Notes: generated by a model not told the origin, from the letters alone. Shown: positions 33,826 to 44,296, numbered from the stretch's first letter. The stretch is 64,000 nt of DNA from Streptomyces sp. PH10-H1 (GCF_030063355.1 NZ_JASISZ010000001.1:62001-126000); one strand, 5' to 3'. Program-made: numbers and translations.

Positions 33826-35361
33826 ATGGCTGTCGACTACGCGGTGATCGTCGTCTACCTGGCCGGCATGCTCGCCGTCGGGTGGTGGGGCATGCGCCGC
33901 GCCAAGTCCAAGAGCGACTTCCTGGTGGCGGGCCGCAGGCTCGGTCCCACGATGTACTCCGGCACCATGGCGGCGATCGTCCTCGGCGGCGCGTCGACCA
34001 TCGGCGGCGTGGGCCTCGGCTACAAGCACGGGCTGTCCGGCGCCTGGATGGTCTTCGCGATCGGCCTCGGCCTGCTCCTGCTGAGCGTCTTCTTCTCGGC
34101 GCGCATCTCCCGCCTGCGGGTCTACACGGTCTCCGAGATGCTCGACCTGCGCTACGGCGGCAAGGCCGGCGTGATCTCCGGCGTCGTGATGTGGGCGTAC
34201 ACGCTGATGCTCGCCGTCACCTCGACGATCGCCTACGCGACCATCTTCGATGTGCTCTTCGGCCTCGACCGCGCGCTCGCCATCATCCTGGGCGGCGCGA
34301 TCGTAGTCGCCTACTCGACGCTCGGCGGCATGTGGTCGATCACGCTCACCGACATGGTGCAGTTCGTCGTCAAGACGATCGGCGTACTGCTGCTCCTCCT
34401 CCCGATCGCGATCGTCAAGGCGGGCGGATTCTCGGCGATGAAGGCGCAGCTGCCGACCGAGTACTTCGACCCGCTGGGCATCGGCGGCGAGACGATCTTC
34501 ACCTATGTGCTGATCTACACCTTCGGCATGCTCATCGGCCAGGACATCTGGCAGCGGGTGTTCACCGCCCGCACCGACAAGGTCGCCAGGTTCGGCGGCA
34601 CGGTCGCCGGTACGTACTGCCTGGTCTACGCACTGGCCGGCGCGGTCATCGGCACGGCCGCCCGGGTGATCTACCCGAACCTCGGGGCTGCGGACGACGC
34701 CTTCGCCACGATCGTGAAGGACTCGCTGCCGGTCGGTGTCCGCGGCCTGGTACTGGCCGCCGCGCTCTCCGCCGTGATGTCGACCTCGTCCGGCGCGCTG
34801 ATCGCCTGCGCCACCGTCGCCAACAACGACATCTGGTCGCGGCTGCGCGGCGCGGTCACCGGCCGCCGGGAGGACGGGGACCACGACGAGGTGCGCGGCA
34901 ACCGGATCTTCATCCTGATCATGGGCATCGCGGTGATCGCCATCGCCATCGTGCTCAACGATGTCGTCCAGGCGCTCACCGTCGCCTACAACCTGCTGGT
35001 CGGCGGGCTGCTGGTGGCGATCCTCGGCGGCCTGCTGTGGAAGCGCGGCACCGGGGCGGGGGCGCTGGCCTCGATCATCACCGGCGGCGGCGCCGTCGTC
35101 GGCCTGATGTGGCGGTACGGCATCCTCGCCAACGAGCCCTTCTACTACGGCCTGCTGGCCTCGCTCGTCACGTACGTGGTGGTGAGCCTGGCCACGAAGC
35201 CGACCGACGCCGCGGTCCTGGCGGCCTGGCGCGAGCGGCTCGCGAGCCGCGGCGCCACCGGTTCGGAGGGCGCCACCGGCCCGGACTCCGCCACTGGTTC
35301 CGGCGGGTCGGACGGCTCCGGTGGGCCGGCTGCCGCAGAACTGGTGCCGGCACAGGGCTGA
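33826..35361 (+). CDS. Sodium:solute symporter (SSS family)
   Basis: 511 residues with about 13 membrane segments. Family features include the N-terminal [15 protein letters not shown] and [20 protein letters not shown] regions and the Na+-site helix around [18 protein letters not shown]. The C-terminal tail is soluble and repeats [18 protein letters not shown], a low-complexity extension. GGAGGAG lies 5 nt before the ATG. The substrate is unknown; the downstream ureohydrolase suggests a guanidino compound or amine. It is the first gene of a three-gene operon. Confidence 0.92.
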   Translation: MAVDYAVIVVYLAGMLAVGWWGMRRAKSKSDFLVAGRRLGPTMYSGTMAAIVLGGASTIGGVGLGYKHGLSGAWMVFAIGLGLLLLSVFFSARISRLRVYTVSEMLDLRYGGKAGVISGVVMWAYTLMLAVTSTIAYATIFDVLFGLDRALAIILGGAIVVAYSTLGGMWSITLTDMVQFVVKTIGVLLLLLPIAIVKAGGFSAMKAQLPTEYFDPLGIGGETIFTYVLIYTFGMLIGQDIWQRVFTARTDKVARFGGTVAGTYCLVYALAGAVIGTAARVIYPNLGAADDAFATIVKDSLPVGVRGLVLAAALSAVMSTSSGALIACATVANNDIWSRLRGAVTGRREDGDHDEVRGNRIFILIMGIAVIAIAIVLNDVVQALTVAYNLLVGGLLVAILGGLLWKRGTGAGALASIITGGGAVVGLMWRYGILANEPFYYGLLASLVTYVVVSLATKPTDAAVLAAWRERLASRGATGSEGATGPDSATGSGGSDGSGGPAAAELVPAQG

Positions 35362-35377
35362 ACCTGAGTTATCCACA

Positions 35378-35407
35378 GCCCCGGCCCGCTTGTCGGCGGG
35401 CCGGGGC
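35378..35407 (+). terminator. Strong hairpin between symporter and ureohydrolase genes
   Basis: A perfect 12-bp GC-rich stem (35378-35389 with 35396-35407) has a 6-nt loop. It may be a partial terminator or processing site that lets the two downstream genes be expressed at a different level. Confidence 0.65.
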
Positions 35408-35459
35408 ACACTCGAATCACACCGAAACATCACGAGTAATACGAAAGAAGGCAGCCGCG

Positions 35460-36431
35460 ATGAGCAGCAACGAACCGCGTGGACCGATCGACTCGTCCCG
35501 CATCCCGCGGTACGCCGGGCCCGCCACGTTCGCCCGGCTGCCCCGCCTGGACGAGGTCGGCACCGCCGATGTCGCCGTGGTCGGTGTGCCGTTCGACAGC
35601 GGTGTCTCGTACCGCCCCGGCGCCCGCTTCGGCGGCAACGCCATCCGTGAGGCCTCACGTCTGCTCCGCCCGTACAACCCGGCGCAGGACGCCTCGCCCT
35701 TCGCGCTCGCCCAGGTCGCGGACGCGGGCGACATCGCCGCGAACCCGTTCAACATCAACGAGGCCGTCGAATCCATCCAGGCCGCCGCCGATGATCTGCT
35801 CGACACCGGCGCCCGTCTGATGACCCTCGGTGGCGACCACACCATCGCGCTGCCGCTGCTGCGCTCGGTCGCCCGCAAGCACGGGCCCGTCGCCCTGCTC
35901 CACTTCGACGCGCACCTCGACACCTGGGACACCTACTTCGGCGCCGAGTACACCCACGGCACGCCGTTCCGCCGCGCCGTCGAGGAGGGCATCCTCGACA
36001 CCGAGGCACTCTCCCACGTCGGCACCCGCGGCCCGCTGTACGGCAAGAAGGACCTCGATGACGACGAGAAGATGGGCTTCGGCATCGTCACCTCGGCGGA
36101 CGTCATGCGCCGTGGTGTCGACGAGGTCGCGCAGCAGCTGCGCGAGCGCATCGGCGACCGGCCGCTGTACATCTCCATCGACATCGACGTCCTCGACCCG
36201 GCGCACGCCCCCGGCACCGGCACGCCGGAAGCCGGCGGTCTGACCTCCCGGGAGCTGCTGGAGATCATCCGCGGGCTCTCCTCCTGCCATCTGGTCTCCG
36301 CCGATGTCGTCGAGGTCGCTCCCGCTTACGACCACGCGGAGATCACCTCCGTCGCGGCCTCCCACACGGCGTATGAGCTGACCACGATCATGACCCGGCA
36401 GATCTCCGCGGCCCGCCAGGCCGCCAAGTGA
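35460..36431 (+). CDS. Agmatinase / guanidinobutyrase-type ureohydrolase
   Basis: 323 residues of the arginase/agmatinase family. All binuclear Mn-binding motifs are present: [21 protein letters not shown] and [22 protein letters not shown]. It removes urea from a guanidino substrate. Agmatine (giving putrescine) and 4-guanidinobutyrate (giving GABA) are the main options. The overlap with a ThDP-dependent decarboxylase-like gene favours 4-guanidinobutyrate from a 2-ketoarginine route. The ATG at 35460 has AAGAAGG about 10 nt upstream. Confidence 0.92.
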   Translation: MSSNEPRGPIDSSRIPRYAGPATFARLPRLDEVGTADVAVVGVPFDSGVSYRPGARFGGNAIREASRLLRPYNPAQDASPFALAQVADAGDIAANPFNINEAVESIQAAADDLLDTGARLMTLGGDHTIALPLLRSVARKHGPVALLHFDAHLDTWDTYFGAEYTHGTPFRRAVEEGILDTEALSHVGTRGPLYGKKDLDDDEKMGFGIVTSADVMRRGVDEVAQQLRERIGDRPLYISIDIDVLDPAHAPGTGTPEAGGLTSRELLEIIRGLSSCHLVSADVVEVAPAYDHAEITSVAASHTAYELTTIMTRQISAARQAAK

Positions 36432-38053
36432 CGGCCCGCAACGGTGGCGACCTCGTCGTCGAATCGCTCGGCGCGCTCGGCGCGACCACCGTCTTCGGGC
36501 TGCCGGGACAGCACGCCCTCGGCGCATTCGACGCCCTGCGCCGCTCCTCGCTCACCTACGTGGGGCTGCGCGTCGAGAACAACGCGGGCTTTGCTGCCGA
36601 CGCGTACGCCCGGGTCACCGGCGGCGTGGCCCCGCTGCTGGTCTCCACCGGACCCGGCGCGCTGATGACGCTCGCCGCTCTCCAGGAGTCCGCCGCCGCG
36701 TCAGCGCCCGTGCTCGCCATCGCCAGCCAGGTCCCGACTGCGGGACTCGGCGGCGGCCGGCACGGCTACCTGCACGAACTGCGAGACCAGAAGGCGTCGT
36801 TCCGCGACGTGGTCAAGTCCGTGCACACGGTCCGCACCGCGTCGCAGATCCCCTCGGCCATCGCCGAGGCCTGGGAGTCCGCGATCACCGCTCCGTACGG
36901 ACCGGTGTGGGTGGAGATCCCTCAGGACGTGCTGCTCGCCGGGACCAGCGTCCCGCCCGTCACCTCGCTGCGTGCCGAGCCCCGACCGCTGGCGCCGCGC
37001 GCCGAGCTGATCACCGAGGCCGCCCGCCTGCTGTCCGAGGCGCACCGGCCGGTCATCCTCGCCGGCGGCGGCGTCGTACGGTCCGGTGCCGCCGGTGAGC
37101 TCCTCGCGCTGGCCGAGCAGCTCGACGCCCCGGTGGCCTCGACGTTCGGCGGCAAGGGCGCGTTCCCCTGGGAACACCCGCTGTCGCTGCAGTCCTGGAT
37201 CGAGGACCGGCACACCACCGACTTCCTCGAATCCGCCGATGTGCTGCTCGTCGTCGGCTCCGGACTCGGCGAACTCTCCTCGAACTACCACACGTTCCGC
37301 CCGCGCGGCCGGGTGATCCAGATCGAGGCGGATCTCGGGAAACTGGAGGCCAACCACCCGGCGCTGGGCATCCACGGCGACGCCCGGCTCTCGCTGGCCG
37401 CCCTGTGCGACCTGACGGTGCCGCGCCCGGACGACGAGGCCGCCAAGGCCGTCGCCGAAGTGCTGGCTCTCGTCGGCGACCGGATCGCCGGCCAGGGGCT
37501 CGACCTGGAGCAGCGGCTGCTGGCAGCGGTCCGTGACGCCCTCCCCGACACTGCGCCCAGCTGCTGGGACATGACGATCCTCGGCTACTGGGCCTGGTCC
37601 GCCTTCGATACCCGGCACCCCAACACCATGCACTCCGCTCAGGGCGCCGGCGGCCTCGGCTACGGGTTCCCCGCCGCTCTCGGCGCGGCCGCCGCCGATC
37701 CCTCGCGTCCCGTACTCGCCGTCTCGGGCGACGGTGGCGCCATGTACTCCATAGCCGAGCTGGCCACCGCGCGGCAGTACGACCTGCCTGTCACCTGGCT
37801 CATCGTCGACGACGGCGGATACGGCATCCTCCGCGAGTACATGACGGACGCCTTCGGCCAGGCCACAGCCACCGAGCTGGCCCGTCCCGACTTCGTCGCC
37901 CTCGCCGAGTCCTTCGGAGTCCCGGCCACCGCCACCACCCCCGACACCCTGCGCGACGACCTCGCGGCGGCCCTGGCCGCCCCGGGTCCCTCCGTCGTCG
38001 TCCTCCCGGCCCATCTCCGGATGTTCGCCCCCACCCACCTCGGCGAGATCTGA
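36428..38053 (+). CDS. ThDP-dependent enzyme (acetolactate synthase / 2-oxo acid decarboxylase family)
   Basis: 541 residues with the three ThDP domains. The catalytic Glu is in [18 protein letters not shown] near residue 50; the central domain is [15 protein letters not shown]-like; and the ThDP-Mg motif runs from [17 protein letters not shown] to DDGGYG, with Asp where Asn-Asn is usual. There is no FAD-specific feature I can name. It overlaps the ureohydrolase by 4 nt (GTGA). True acetolactate synthase is unlikely here because no small subunit is present. A 2-ketoarginine decarboxylase role, like AruI of Pseudomonas, is plausible from the neighbour. Confidence 0.88.
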   Translation: MTARNGGDLVVESLGALGATTVFGLPGQHALGAFDALRRSSLTYVGLRVENNAGFAADAYARVTGGVAPLLVSTGPGALMTLAALQESAAASAPVLAIASQVPTAGLGGGRHGYLHELRDQKASFRDVVKSVHTVRTASQIPSAIAEAWESAITAPYGPVWVEIPQDVLLAGTSVPPVTSLRAEPRPLAPRAELITEAARLLSEAHRPVILAGGGVVRSGAAGELLALAEQLDAPVASTFGGKGAFPWEHPLSLQSWIEDRHTTDFLESADVLLVVGSGLGELSSNYHTFRPRGRVIQIEADLGKLEANHPALGIHGDARLSLAALCDLTVPRPDDEAAKAVAEVLALVGDRIAGQGLDLEQRLLAAVRDALPDTAPSCWDMTILGYWAWSAFDTRHPNTMHSAQGAGGLGYGFPAALGAAAADPSRPVLAVSGDGGAMYSIAELATARQYDLPVTWLIVDDGGYGILREYMTDAFGQATATELARPDFVALAESFGVPATATTPDTLRDDLAAALAAPGPSVVVLPAHLRMFAPTHLGEI

Positions 38054-38157
38054 CCCGATCCGACCCGATCCGAACTGAAACGCCCCTATGCCGGACGTCC
38101 CCGGCTCCACCAGGGCTTAGGTCCACCGACCGACAGGAGTGAGACCTTGGCCCCACA

Positions 38158-38193
38158 TTGACAGCGGATTTGTTGCAGCAGGATGAAATCCGC
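38158..38193 (+). promoter_or_regulatory. Promoter -35 with overlapping palindrome before the ABC exporter
   Basis: TTGACA (38158-38163) is a perfect -35. It is followed at once by GCGGATTT (38164-38171) and AAATCCGC (38186-38193), perfect arms 14 bp apart that span the spacer and the -10 region. This is a repressor-site layout. The -10 itself (GGATGA at 17-bp spacing) is poor. Confidence 0.5.
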
Positions 38194-38244
38194 ACGCCGG
38201 CGCGTTGCAGCGTCGGGTAGTGGCGGATCAGTGGGAGGACCCGG

Positions 38245-41200
38245 GTGACATCGGCGAAGGTTGAGCCGGAGCAAGGCTGGTTGCGGCGGCTGGTCGGCTA
38301 TTGCTGGCGGTACCGCCGCAATGTGCTGCTGGCGCTGGGCGCGTCGCTCGGCGGGATGGCGGTCAGCGCGCTGGTGCCGCTGGTGCCGAAGCTGATCATC
38401 GACGATGTCGTGCTCGCGCATGACCGTCCGCTGCTGCCGCTGGCGCTGCTGCTGGTGGCCGCCGCCGTCGCCGTGTACGTCCTGACGTATCTGCGCCGCT
38501 TCTACGGCGGACGGCTCGCCCTCGATGTGCAGCACGATCTGCGCAGCGACATGTTCCGTTCGCTGACCAGGCTGGACGGCCGCAGGCAGGACGAGCTGGA
38601 CACCGGCCAGGTGGTGGGCCGGGCGACCAGCGACCTGCAGCTCATCCAGGGCCTGCTCTTCATGCTGCCGATGATGATCGGCAATGTGCTCCTGTTCGTG
38701 CTGTCACTGATCGTGATGCTCACGCTCTCCCCGCTTCTGACCCTTGTCGCGCTGGCCGTCGCCCCCGCCCTGTGGTTCATCGCCGACCGCAGCCGCAGGA
38801 AGCTCTTCCCCGCCACCTGGTACGCACAGGGGCAGGCCGCGGCCGTGGCGGGCATCGTGGACGGGTCCGTCACCGGTGTCCGTGTGGTGAAGGGCTTCGG
38901 CCAGGAGCAGCAGGAGATGGACAAGCTGGAGGGCGTCAGCAAGAAGCTGTTCGCCGGCCGTCTCCGCACCGTCCGGCTGAACGCGCGCTACAGCCCGGCG
39001 ATGCAGGCCGTGCCCTCGCTCGGCCAGGTGGGCATGCTGGCGCTCGGCGGATGGATGGCGACCCGCGGGCAGATCACGCTCGGCACGTTCGTCGCGTTCT
39101 CCACCTATCTCGCCCAGCTCACCGGGCCGGTGCGGATGCTCACCATGATGCTGACCGTCGGACAGCAGGCACGGGCCGGCGTCGAGCGGGTCCTGGAACT
39201 GATCGACACCGAGCCGACGCTGGAGGAGGGCACGAAGACGCTGCCCGACGGCGCCGCCACGGTCGAGTTCGACCATGTCAGCTTCGGATACGACCCCGAG
39301 CGGCCGGTGCTGGCGGACTTCTCGCTGCGCATCGCGCCTGGTGAGACCGTCGCCGTCGTCGGTGCCTCCGGCTCAGGGAAGTCCACCGTCTCGCTGCTGC
39401 TGCCGCGCTTCTACGACGTCACCGGCGGCGCGGTGCGGATCGGCGGCGAGGACGTCCGCGACCTCGCCTTCGACTCGCTGCGGGCCGCCATAGGCCTGGT
39501 GCCCGAGGACAGCTTCCTCTTCTCCGACACCGTGCGCTCGAACATCGCCTACGGATACCCGGACGCCACCGAGGAGCAGATCCTCGCCGCGACCAGTGCC
39601 GCGCAGGCCCATGAGTTCATCGCCGCGCTGCCCGAGGGCTACAACACCGTCGTCGGCGAGCAGGGCCTGACCCTGTCCGGCGGCCAGCGGCAGCGTGTCG
39701 CCCTCGCCCGGGCGATCCTGACCGACCCGCGGCTGCTGCTGCTCGACGACGCGACCTCGGCGGTCGACGCGCAGGTCGAGGCCGACATCTTCGACGCGCT
39801 GCGCGAGGTCACGACCGGCCGCACGACGCTGCTCATCGCCCACCGCCGTTCGACACTGGCGCTGGCGGACCGGATCGCCGTGCTGGAGCACGGCCGGCTC
39901 GCGGACATCGGCACCCATGAGGAGCTCGAGGAGCGCTGCGCGCTGTTCCGCAAGCTGCTGACCGACCCGGACGCGCTCGGTGCGGACGTCGTCACCGCCG
40001 ACCCGGCGGGCCTGCTCGCCGCGGGCTGGGCGGGCGAGGGCGCCGCGACCGGACTCGCTGAGCGGCCGGACACCGTACCCGTACTCGACGGGGTGACGTC
40101 CGAGCTCTGGCCCAGGGAACTGCGCCCCTCGGACGGCCAGGTGCCGGACAGGGCGCATGTGAACGGCGCGGCAGGCGCCGCTCCGGCCCCCGCCGCCCCG
40201 CCGCAGGCAGGGCCTGGCGGACCCGGCGGCATGGCCGCCGCGATGGCCGGCATGCCGTCCTCGCCGGAGCTGCTCGCGAAGGTTGCCGCGCTGCCGCCCG
40301 CCAATGACACCCCTGACGTGGACGAGGCGCGGGCCCGCATGGTCGACCCGGAATTCGGGCTCCGCAGCCTGCTGCGCGGCTTCCGTACGCCGCTGCTGCT
40401 CAGCCTGCTGCTGGTGGCGGGCGACGCCATCGCCGGGCTGATGCTGCCCGTGCTCATCAGGCACGGCATCGACTCCGGCGTCCGGGAGGCCGCGCTCGGC
40501 GCGGTGTGGGCGGCCTCGGCCGCCGGCCTGGTGATCGTGTTCGTGCAGTGGTCGGCGCAATGGGGCTCGGCGCGGCTGACCGGCCGCACCGGCGAACGTG
40601 TCCTCTACACGCTGCGGGTGAAGATCTTCTCCCATCTGCACCGGCTCGGGCTCGACTACTACGAGCGTGAACTGACCGGCCGGATCATGACGCGGATGAC
40701 GACAGACGTCGACGCTTTGTCGACATTTCTGCAGACCGGCCTGGTCACCGCCCTGGTCAGCGTGCTCACCTTCTTCGGCATCCTGGTCGCGCTGCTCGCC
40801 CTCGACGTGCAGCTCGCCCTGCTGGTCTTCGCGACCCTTCCGTTCCTCGTCGTGGCCACCTGGGTCTTCCGCCGTAAGTCCGTCAGGGCCTACGAACTGG
40901 CCCGCGAGCGCGTCGGTGTCGTCAACGCCGACCTGCAGGAGAACGTCGCGGGCCTGCGCATCGTGCAGGCGTTCCGCCGTGAGCGCGGCGGCGCCGAGCG
41001 GTTCACCGAGCGCAGCAGCGCGTACCGCGAGGCCCGGGTGCGCGGGCAGTTCCTGATCTCCGTCTACTTCCCGTTCGTGCAGCTGCTGTCCAGCGGCGCG
41101 GCCGCACTGGTCCTCATCATCGGCGCGCACCGGGTCGGCGCGGGCACGCTGACCGCGGGCGCGCTCGTCGCGTATCTGCTCTACATCGACCTGTTCTTCG

Positions 41201-42078
41201 CGCCCGTGCAGCAGCTGTCGCAGGTCTTCGACGGCTACCAGCAGGCGTCCGTGTCGCTGGGGCGGATCCGCGAACTGCTGCGGGTGCCGAGCACCACGCC
41301 GGCCGCGGCCGAGCCGCTGGCCGTCCCGTCGCTGCGCGGCGAGATCGCGTTCAAGGATGTGCACTTCCGGTACGGAGACGGGGCCGAGGCGCTGAGCGGC
41401 GTGGAGCTGCGCATTCCGGCCGGGCAGACGGTCGCCTTCGTCGGTGAGACGGGCGCGGGCAAGTCCACGTTGGTCAAGCTGGTCGCCCGGTTCTACGACC
41501 CGACCGAGGGCGGCGTCCTCGTCGACGGCACCGACATCCGTGAACTGGACATGACCGCCTACCGGCAGCGCCTGGGCGTCGTACCGCAGGAGCCGTACCT
41601 GTTCGCCGGCACGGTGCGCGACTCCATCGCGTACGGGCGGATGGACGCGACCGACGCCGAAGTCGAGGGGGCGGCCCGGGCGGTCGGCGCGCACGAGATG
41701 ATCGCGACGCTCAACGGCGGCTATCTGCACCAGGTCAACGAGCGCGGCCGCAACCTGTCCGCAGGACAGCGGCAGTTGATCGCCCTGGCCCGCGCCGAGC
41801 TCGTCGATCCCGACATCCTGCTGCTGGACGAGGCGACGGCCGCGCTCGACCTGGCCACGGAAGGGCTGGTCAACCAGGCCGCCGACCGGCTGGCGATACG
41901 GCGTACCACTCTGGTCGTCGCGCACCGACTGACCACCGCGGCGCGTGCCGACCGCGTCGTGGTCCTGGACCACGGCCGCGTCATCGAGGACGGTACCCAC
42001 GCCGAACTGCTGGCCGCGGACGGGCGTTACGCACGGCTGTGGCGGACATTCGTCGGTGAGGTACGGGCCGCCGCCTGA
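38245..42078 (+). CDS. Fused double ABC multidrug-type exporter
   Basis: 1277 residues, two complete TM-ATPase half-transporters in one chain. Half 1 (about 1-590): six TM helices, Walker A GASGSGKST, signature LSGGQRQR, Walker B LLLLDDATSAVD, where Asp replaces the catalytic Glu. A Pro/Ala/Gly linker (about 590-690) joins half 2 (about 700-1277): six TM helices, Walker A GETGAGKST, signature LSAGQRQ, Walker B ILLLDEATAALD with the normal Glu. This is the asymmetric layout of heterodimeric exporters such as BmrCD. GGGAGGA precedes the GTG at 38245. Substrate unknown. Confidence 0.94.
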   Translation: MTSAKVEPEQGWLRRLVGYCWRYRRNVLLALGASLGGMAVSALVPLVPKLIIDDVVLAHDRPLLPLALLLVAAAVAVYVLTYLRRFYGGRLALDVQHDLRSDMFRSLTRLDGRRQDELDTGQVVGRATSDLQLIQGLLFMLPMMIGNVLLFVLSLIVMLTLSPLLTLVALAVAPALWFIADRSRRKLFPATWYAQGQAAAVAGIVDGSVTGVRVVKGFGQEQQEMDKLEGVSKKLFAGRLRTVRLNARYSPAMQAVPSLGQVGMLALGGWMATRGQITLGTFVAFSTYLAQLTGPVRMLTMMLTVGQQARAGVERVLELIDTEPTLEEGTKTLPDGAATVEFDHVSFGYDPERPVLADFSLRIAPGETVAVVGASGSGKSTVSLLLPRFYDVTGGAVRIGGEDVRDLAFDSLRAAIGLVPEDSFLFSDTVRSNIAYGYPDATEEQILAATSAAQAHEFIAALPEGYNTVVGEQGLTLSGGQRQRVALARAILTDPRLLLLDDATSAVDAQVEADIFDALREVTTGRTTLLIAHRRSTLALADRIAVLEHGRLADIGTHEELEERCALFRKLLTDPDALGADVVTADPAGLLAAGWAGEGAATGLAERPDTVPVLDGVTSELWPRELRPSDGQVPDRAHVNGAAGAAPAPAAPPQAGPGGPGGMAAAMAGMPSSPELLAKVAALPPANDTPDVDEARARMVDPEFGLRSLLRGFRTPLLLSLLLVAGDAIAGLMLPVLIRHGIDSGVREAALGAVWAASAAGLVIVFVQWSAQWGSARLTGRTGERVLYTLRVKIFSHLHRLGLDYYERELTGRIMTRMTTDVDALSTFLQTGLVTALVSVLTFFGILVALLALDVQLALLVFATLPFLVVATWVFRRKSVRAYELARERVGVVNADLQENVAGLRIVQAFRRERGGAERFTERSSAYREARVRGQFLISVYFPFVQLLSSGAAALVLIIGAHRVGAGTLTAGALVAYLLYIDLFFAPVQQLSQVFDGYQQASVSLGRIRELLRVPSTTPAAAEPLAVPSLRGEIAFKDVHFRYGDGAEALSGVELRIPAGQTVAFVGETGAGKSTLVKLVARFYDPTEGGVLVDGTDIRELDMTAYRQRLGVVPQEPYLFAGTVRDSIAYGRMDATDAEVEGAARAVGAHEMIATLNGGYLHQVNERGRNLSAGQRQLIALARAELVDPDILLLDEATAALDLATEGLVNQAADRLAIRRTTLVVAHRLTTAARADRVVVLDHGRVIEDGTHAELLAADGRYARLWRTFVGEVRAAA

Positions 42079-42163
42079 CATTTTGCTGTCTCAACACCCT
42101 CTGGTGGTAAGACCGTTGCTCCCCTAGGTTCGCGGAGACGTCCGTGAACCCAGGGGAGGGTGC

Positions 42164-43609
42164 ATGCTTAAGACGCTCAGATGGCTGCTGTCACTGATGC
42201 TGCTCGTTGGTGCGGCCGGGGCGGGTGCGACCGGGACGGCCACCGCCGCCGGCGGACCGGCCGGTGCTGATACGACCAGTGCCGGCACAACCGGTGCGGA
42301 TACGGCCGGTACGGATATCAAGGACCGCATCCTGGCGATACCCGGGATGAGCCTCATAGAGGAGAAGCCGGTCAGCGGCTACCGGTACTTCGTGCTCGAC
42401 TACACCCAGCCGATCGACCACCGCCGCCCCTGGAAGGGCACCTTCCAGCAGCGGCTGACAGTGCTGCACAAGGCGACCGACCGCCCGACGGTCTTCTTCA
42501 CCTCCGGCTACGGGCTCTCCACCAACGCGAGCCGGTCCGAGCCGACCCGGCTGATCGACGGCAACCAGGTCTCCATGGAGTACCGGTTCTTCACGCCGTC
42601 CCGTCCCGCCGAGCCGGCCGACTGGTCCAAGCTCGACATCTGGCAGGCCGCCAGCGACCAGCACCGGTTCTTCCGGGCGCTGGACCGGATCTACCACCGG
42701 AACTGGATCGACACCGGTGGCAGCAAGGGCGGCATGACCGCCACCTACTTCCGTCGCTTCTACCCCAACGACATGGACGGAACGGTTGCCTACGTCGCGC
42801 CCAACGACGTGGTCAACAAGGAGGACTCGGCCTACACGAAGTTCTTCGAGACCGTGGGCAACGCCGATTGCCGTGCCGCACTCAACGCCGTACAGCGCGA
42901 GGCGCTGGTACGCCGGGACGAGATCGTCGCCCGTTATCAGCGGTACGCGGACACCAACAGCCTGACCTTCACCACCGTCGGCAGCGCCGACAAGGCGTAC
43001 GAGAACGTCGTACTCGACCTGGTGTGGGCGTTCTGGCAGTACCACCTGGAGTCGGAATGCCCGACCGTACCGAAGCCGACCGCGACCACCGATGAGCTGT
43101 ACAGCTTCATCGACACCATCTCCGGCTTCGACTTCTACACCGACCAGGGCCTGTCGTACTACACGCCGTACTACTACCAGGCCGGGACCCAGCTCGGCGC
43201 GCCCACCTTCGCGACCCCGCACCTCAAGGGGCTGCTGCGCTACCCGGGCATCTACCAGCCGCGCTCGTACGTGCCGCGTTCCATCCCGATGACCTTCCAG
43301 CCGTGGGCGATGCCCGACGTGGACAACTGGGTGCAGCACCACGCCCAGCGGGTGCTGTTCGTCTACGGCACGAACGACCCGTGGGGCGCAGAACCGTTCC
43401 GCCTCGGAAAGGGCGCGAAGGACTCCTTCGTGATGTGGGCGCCGGGCGCGAACCACGGTGCGAATATCGCGAAGCTCAATCCCGCGGACAACGCCAAGGC
43501 GACGGCCGAGGTGCTGAAGTGGGCAGGCGTGACACCGGGCACGACGCTCGCCCCGTTCAACGCGAAGCTCGATGTGCGGGACGATGTCATGGAACGCCGC
43601 CCGCTGTAA
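42164..43609 (+). CDS. Secreted S37-type tripeptidyl aminopeptidase
   Basis: 481 residues. The signal peptide (about 1-29) is followed by a short Thr/Gly/Ala/Asp repeat (about 30-50), then an alpha/beta-hydrolase domain. The nucleophile elbow TGGSKGGMTA holds the catalytic Ser, the acid is in YGTNDPWGAEPF and the His in PGANHGANI. These match the PS-10 (S37) peptidases of Streptomyces, which remove tri- or tetrapeptides from exported proteins. GGAGGG lies about 6 nt before the ATG. A candidate -10, TAGGTT, is at about 42125. Confidence 0.88.
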   Translation: MLKTLRWLLSLMLLVGAAGAGATGTATAAGGPAGADTTSAGTTGADTAGTDIKDRILAIPGMSLIEEKPVSGYRYFVLDYTQPIDHRRPWKGTFQQRLTVLHKATDRPTVFFTSGYGLSTNASRSEPTRLIDGNQVSMEYRFFTPSRPAEPADWSKLDIWQAASDQHRFFRALDRIYHRNWIDTGGSKGGMTATYFRRFYPNDMDGTVAYVAPNDVVNKEDSAYTKFFETVGNADCRAALNAVQREALVRRDEIVARYQRYADTNSLTFTTVGSADKAYENVVLDLVWAFWQYHLESECPTVPKPTATTDELYSFIDTISGFDFYTDQGLSYYTPYYYQAGTQLGAPTFATPHLKGLLRYPGIYQPRSYVPRSIPMTFQPWAMPDVDNWVQHHAQRVLFVYGTNDPWGAEPFRLGKGAKDSFVMWAPGANHGANIAKLNPADNAKATAEVLKWAGVTPGTTLAPFNAKLDVRDDVMERRPL

Positions 43610-43627
43610 CGCCTATACGGACGTGGC

Positions 43628-44296
43628 TCACAGCCGGCGGGCGCAGCCGACGCCCGCCGGCCCCACGTTCACGAACAGTGCTGTTCCGGGCGGGCACAGC
43701 GCACGATCCCGGGTGATCGACACCACCAGGTACTGGGCTTTGTTCCGAGTGGAGTTGTCGCAGGACGTCTCCTTCACCTCGCCCTTGCCCGTGGCGTAGA
43801 CGCAGTCGCCGACGATCGTGCGCGGACCGCCGCCCGCCCCGGGGTCGCCGGGGTGCGGGCTGCCGAGCTCGCGCATGCAGGCGTAACCCTGCGACCGGCC
43901 GGACGGTATGGACAGGACGAGGTCCGTCGTCTCGGGGCAGCGGTTACCCGCCCGCGCGGTGGCCGCCGGGGACGGTGAATCCGGCAACGGGCCGTAGAAC
44001 CTGGCCAGGACACGGGCGATGGCGCTCGGGTCCGCGCACGCCACTTCGCGGTACGAGCCCAGGGGATCGCTCTGCGCGCACGCGCCCTCAGCGAGGAATG
44101 CCGCGCCGGTGGCCGCGGCCGTCAGCGTCGGCGAAGGGGTCACGGAACCCTGCCAGGATCCGCTGCCGGCTGGTCCCTGGCCCGTCGTGCAGGCCGCGAG
44201 TACGGCGAGTACGGCGAGTACGGCGACCGCGAAGAGCACGGTGGCCGATGCCACCACGGAGTGCAGAAACGATCCCACATGGCCGTATCCGCGCAT
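43628..44296 (-). CDS. Putative lipoprotein, function unknown
   Basis: 222 residues. The signal peptide ends in the lipobox VLAAC; its hydrophobic core is built from repeated AVLAVLAVL, encoded by 9-bp tandem repeats at 44198-44224. The mature part holds several Cys residues (for example ACAQSDP, VACADPSAI, NRCPETTD, YACMREL, GDCVYATG, TSCDNST, LCPPGT, GCARRL) that probably form disulfides outside the cell. The ATG at 44296 has GGGGGG 6 nt upstream. It is convergent with the S37 peptidase gene; no family is recognised. Confidence 0.7.
   Translation of the reverse strand: MRGYGHVGSFLHSVVASATVLFAVAVLAVLAVLAACTTGQGPAGSGSWQGSVTPSPTLTAAATGAAFLAEGACAQSDPLGSYREVACADPSAIARVLARFYGPLPDSPSPAATARAGNRCPETTDLVLSIPSGRSQGYACMRELGSPHPGDPGAGGGPRTIVGDCVYATGKGEVKETSCDNSTRNKAQYLVVSITRDRALCPPGTALFVNVGPAGVGCARRL
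44198..44224. repeat. 9-bp tandem repeat in a lipoprotein signal sequence
   Basis: Three perfect GAGTACGGC units (44198, 44207, 44216) encode the repeated Ala-Val-Leu of the signal peptide core. Confidence 0.8.

Noticed and set aside
33729-35359. Long open frame overlapping the symporter in another phase
   Set aside because: Translation is Arg/Pro/Gly-rich with no motif; the symporter frame has membrane helices and a good ribosome site.
39373-42081. A 900-codon open frame antisense to the ABC exporter
   Set aside because: It is His/Gln/Asp/Arg/Gly-rich with no domains and mirrors the codon bias of the exporter; long antisense frames are common in high-GC DNA.
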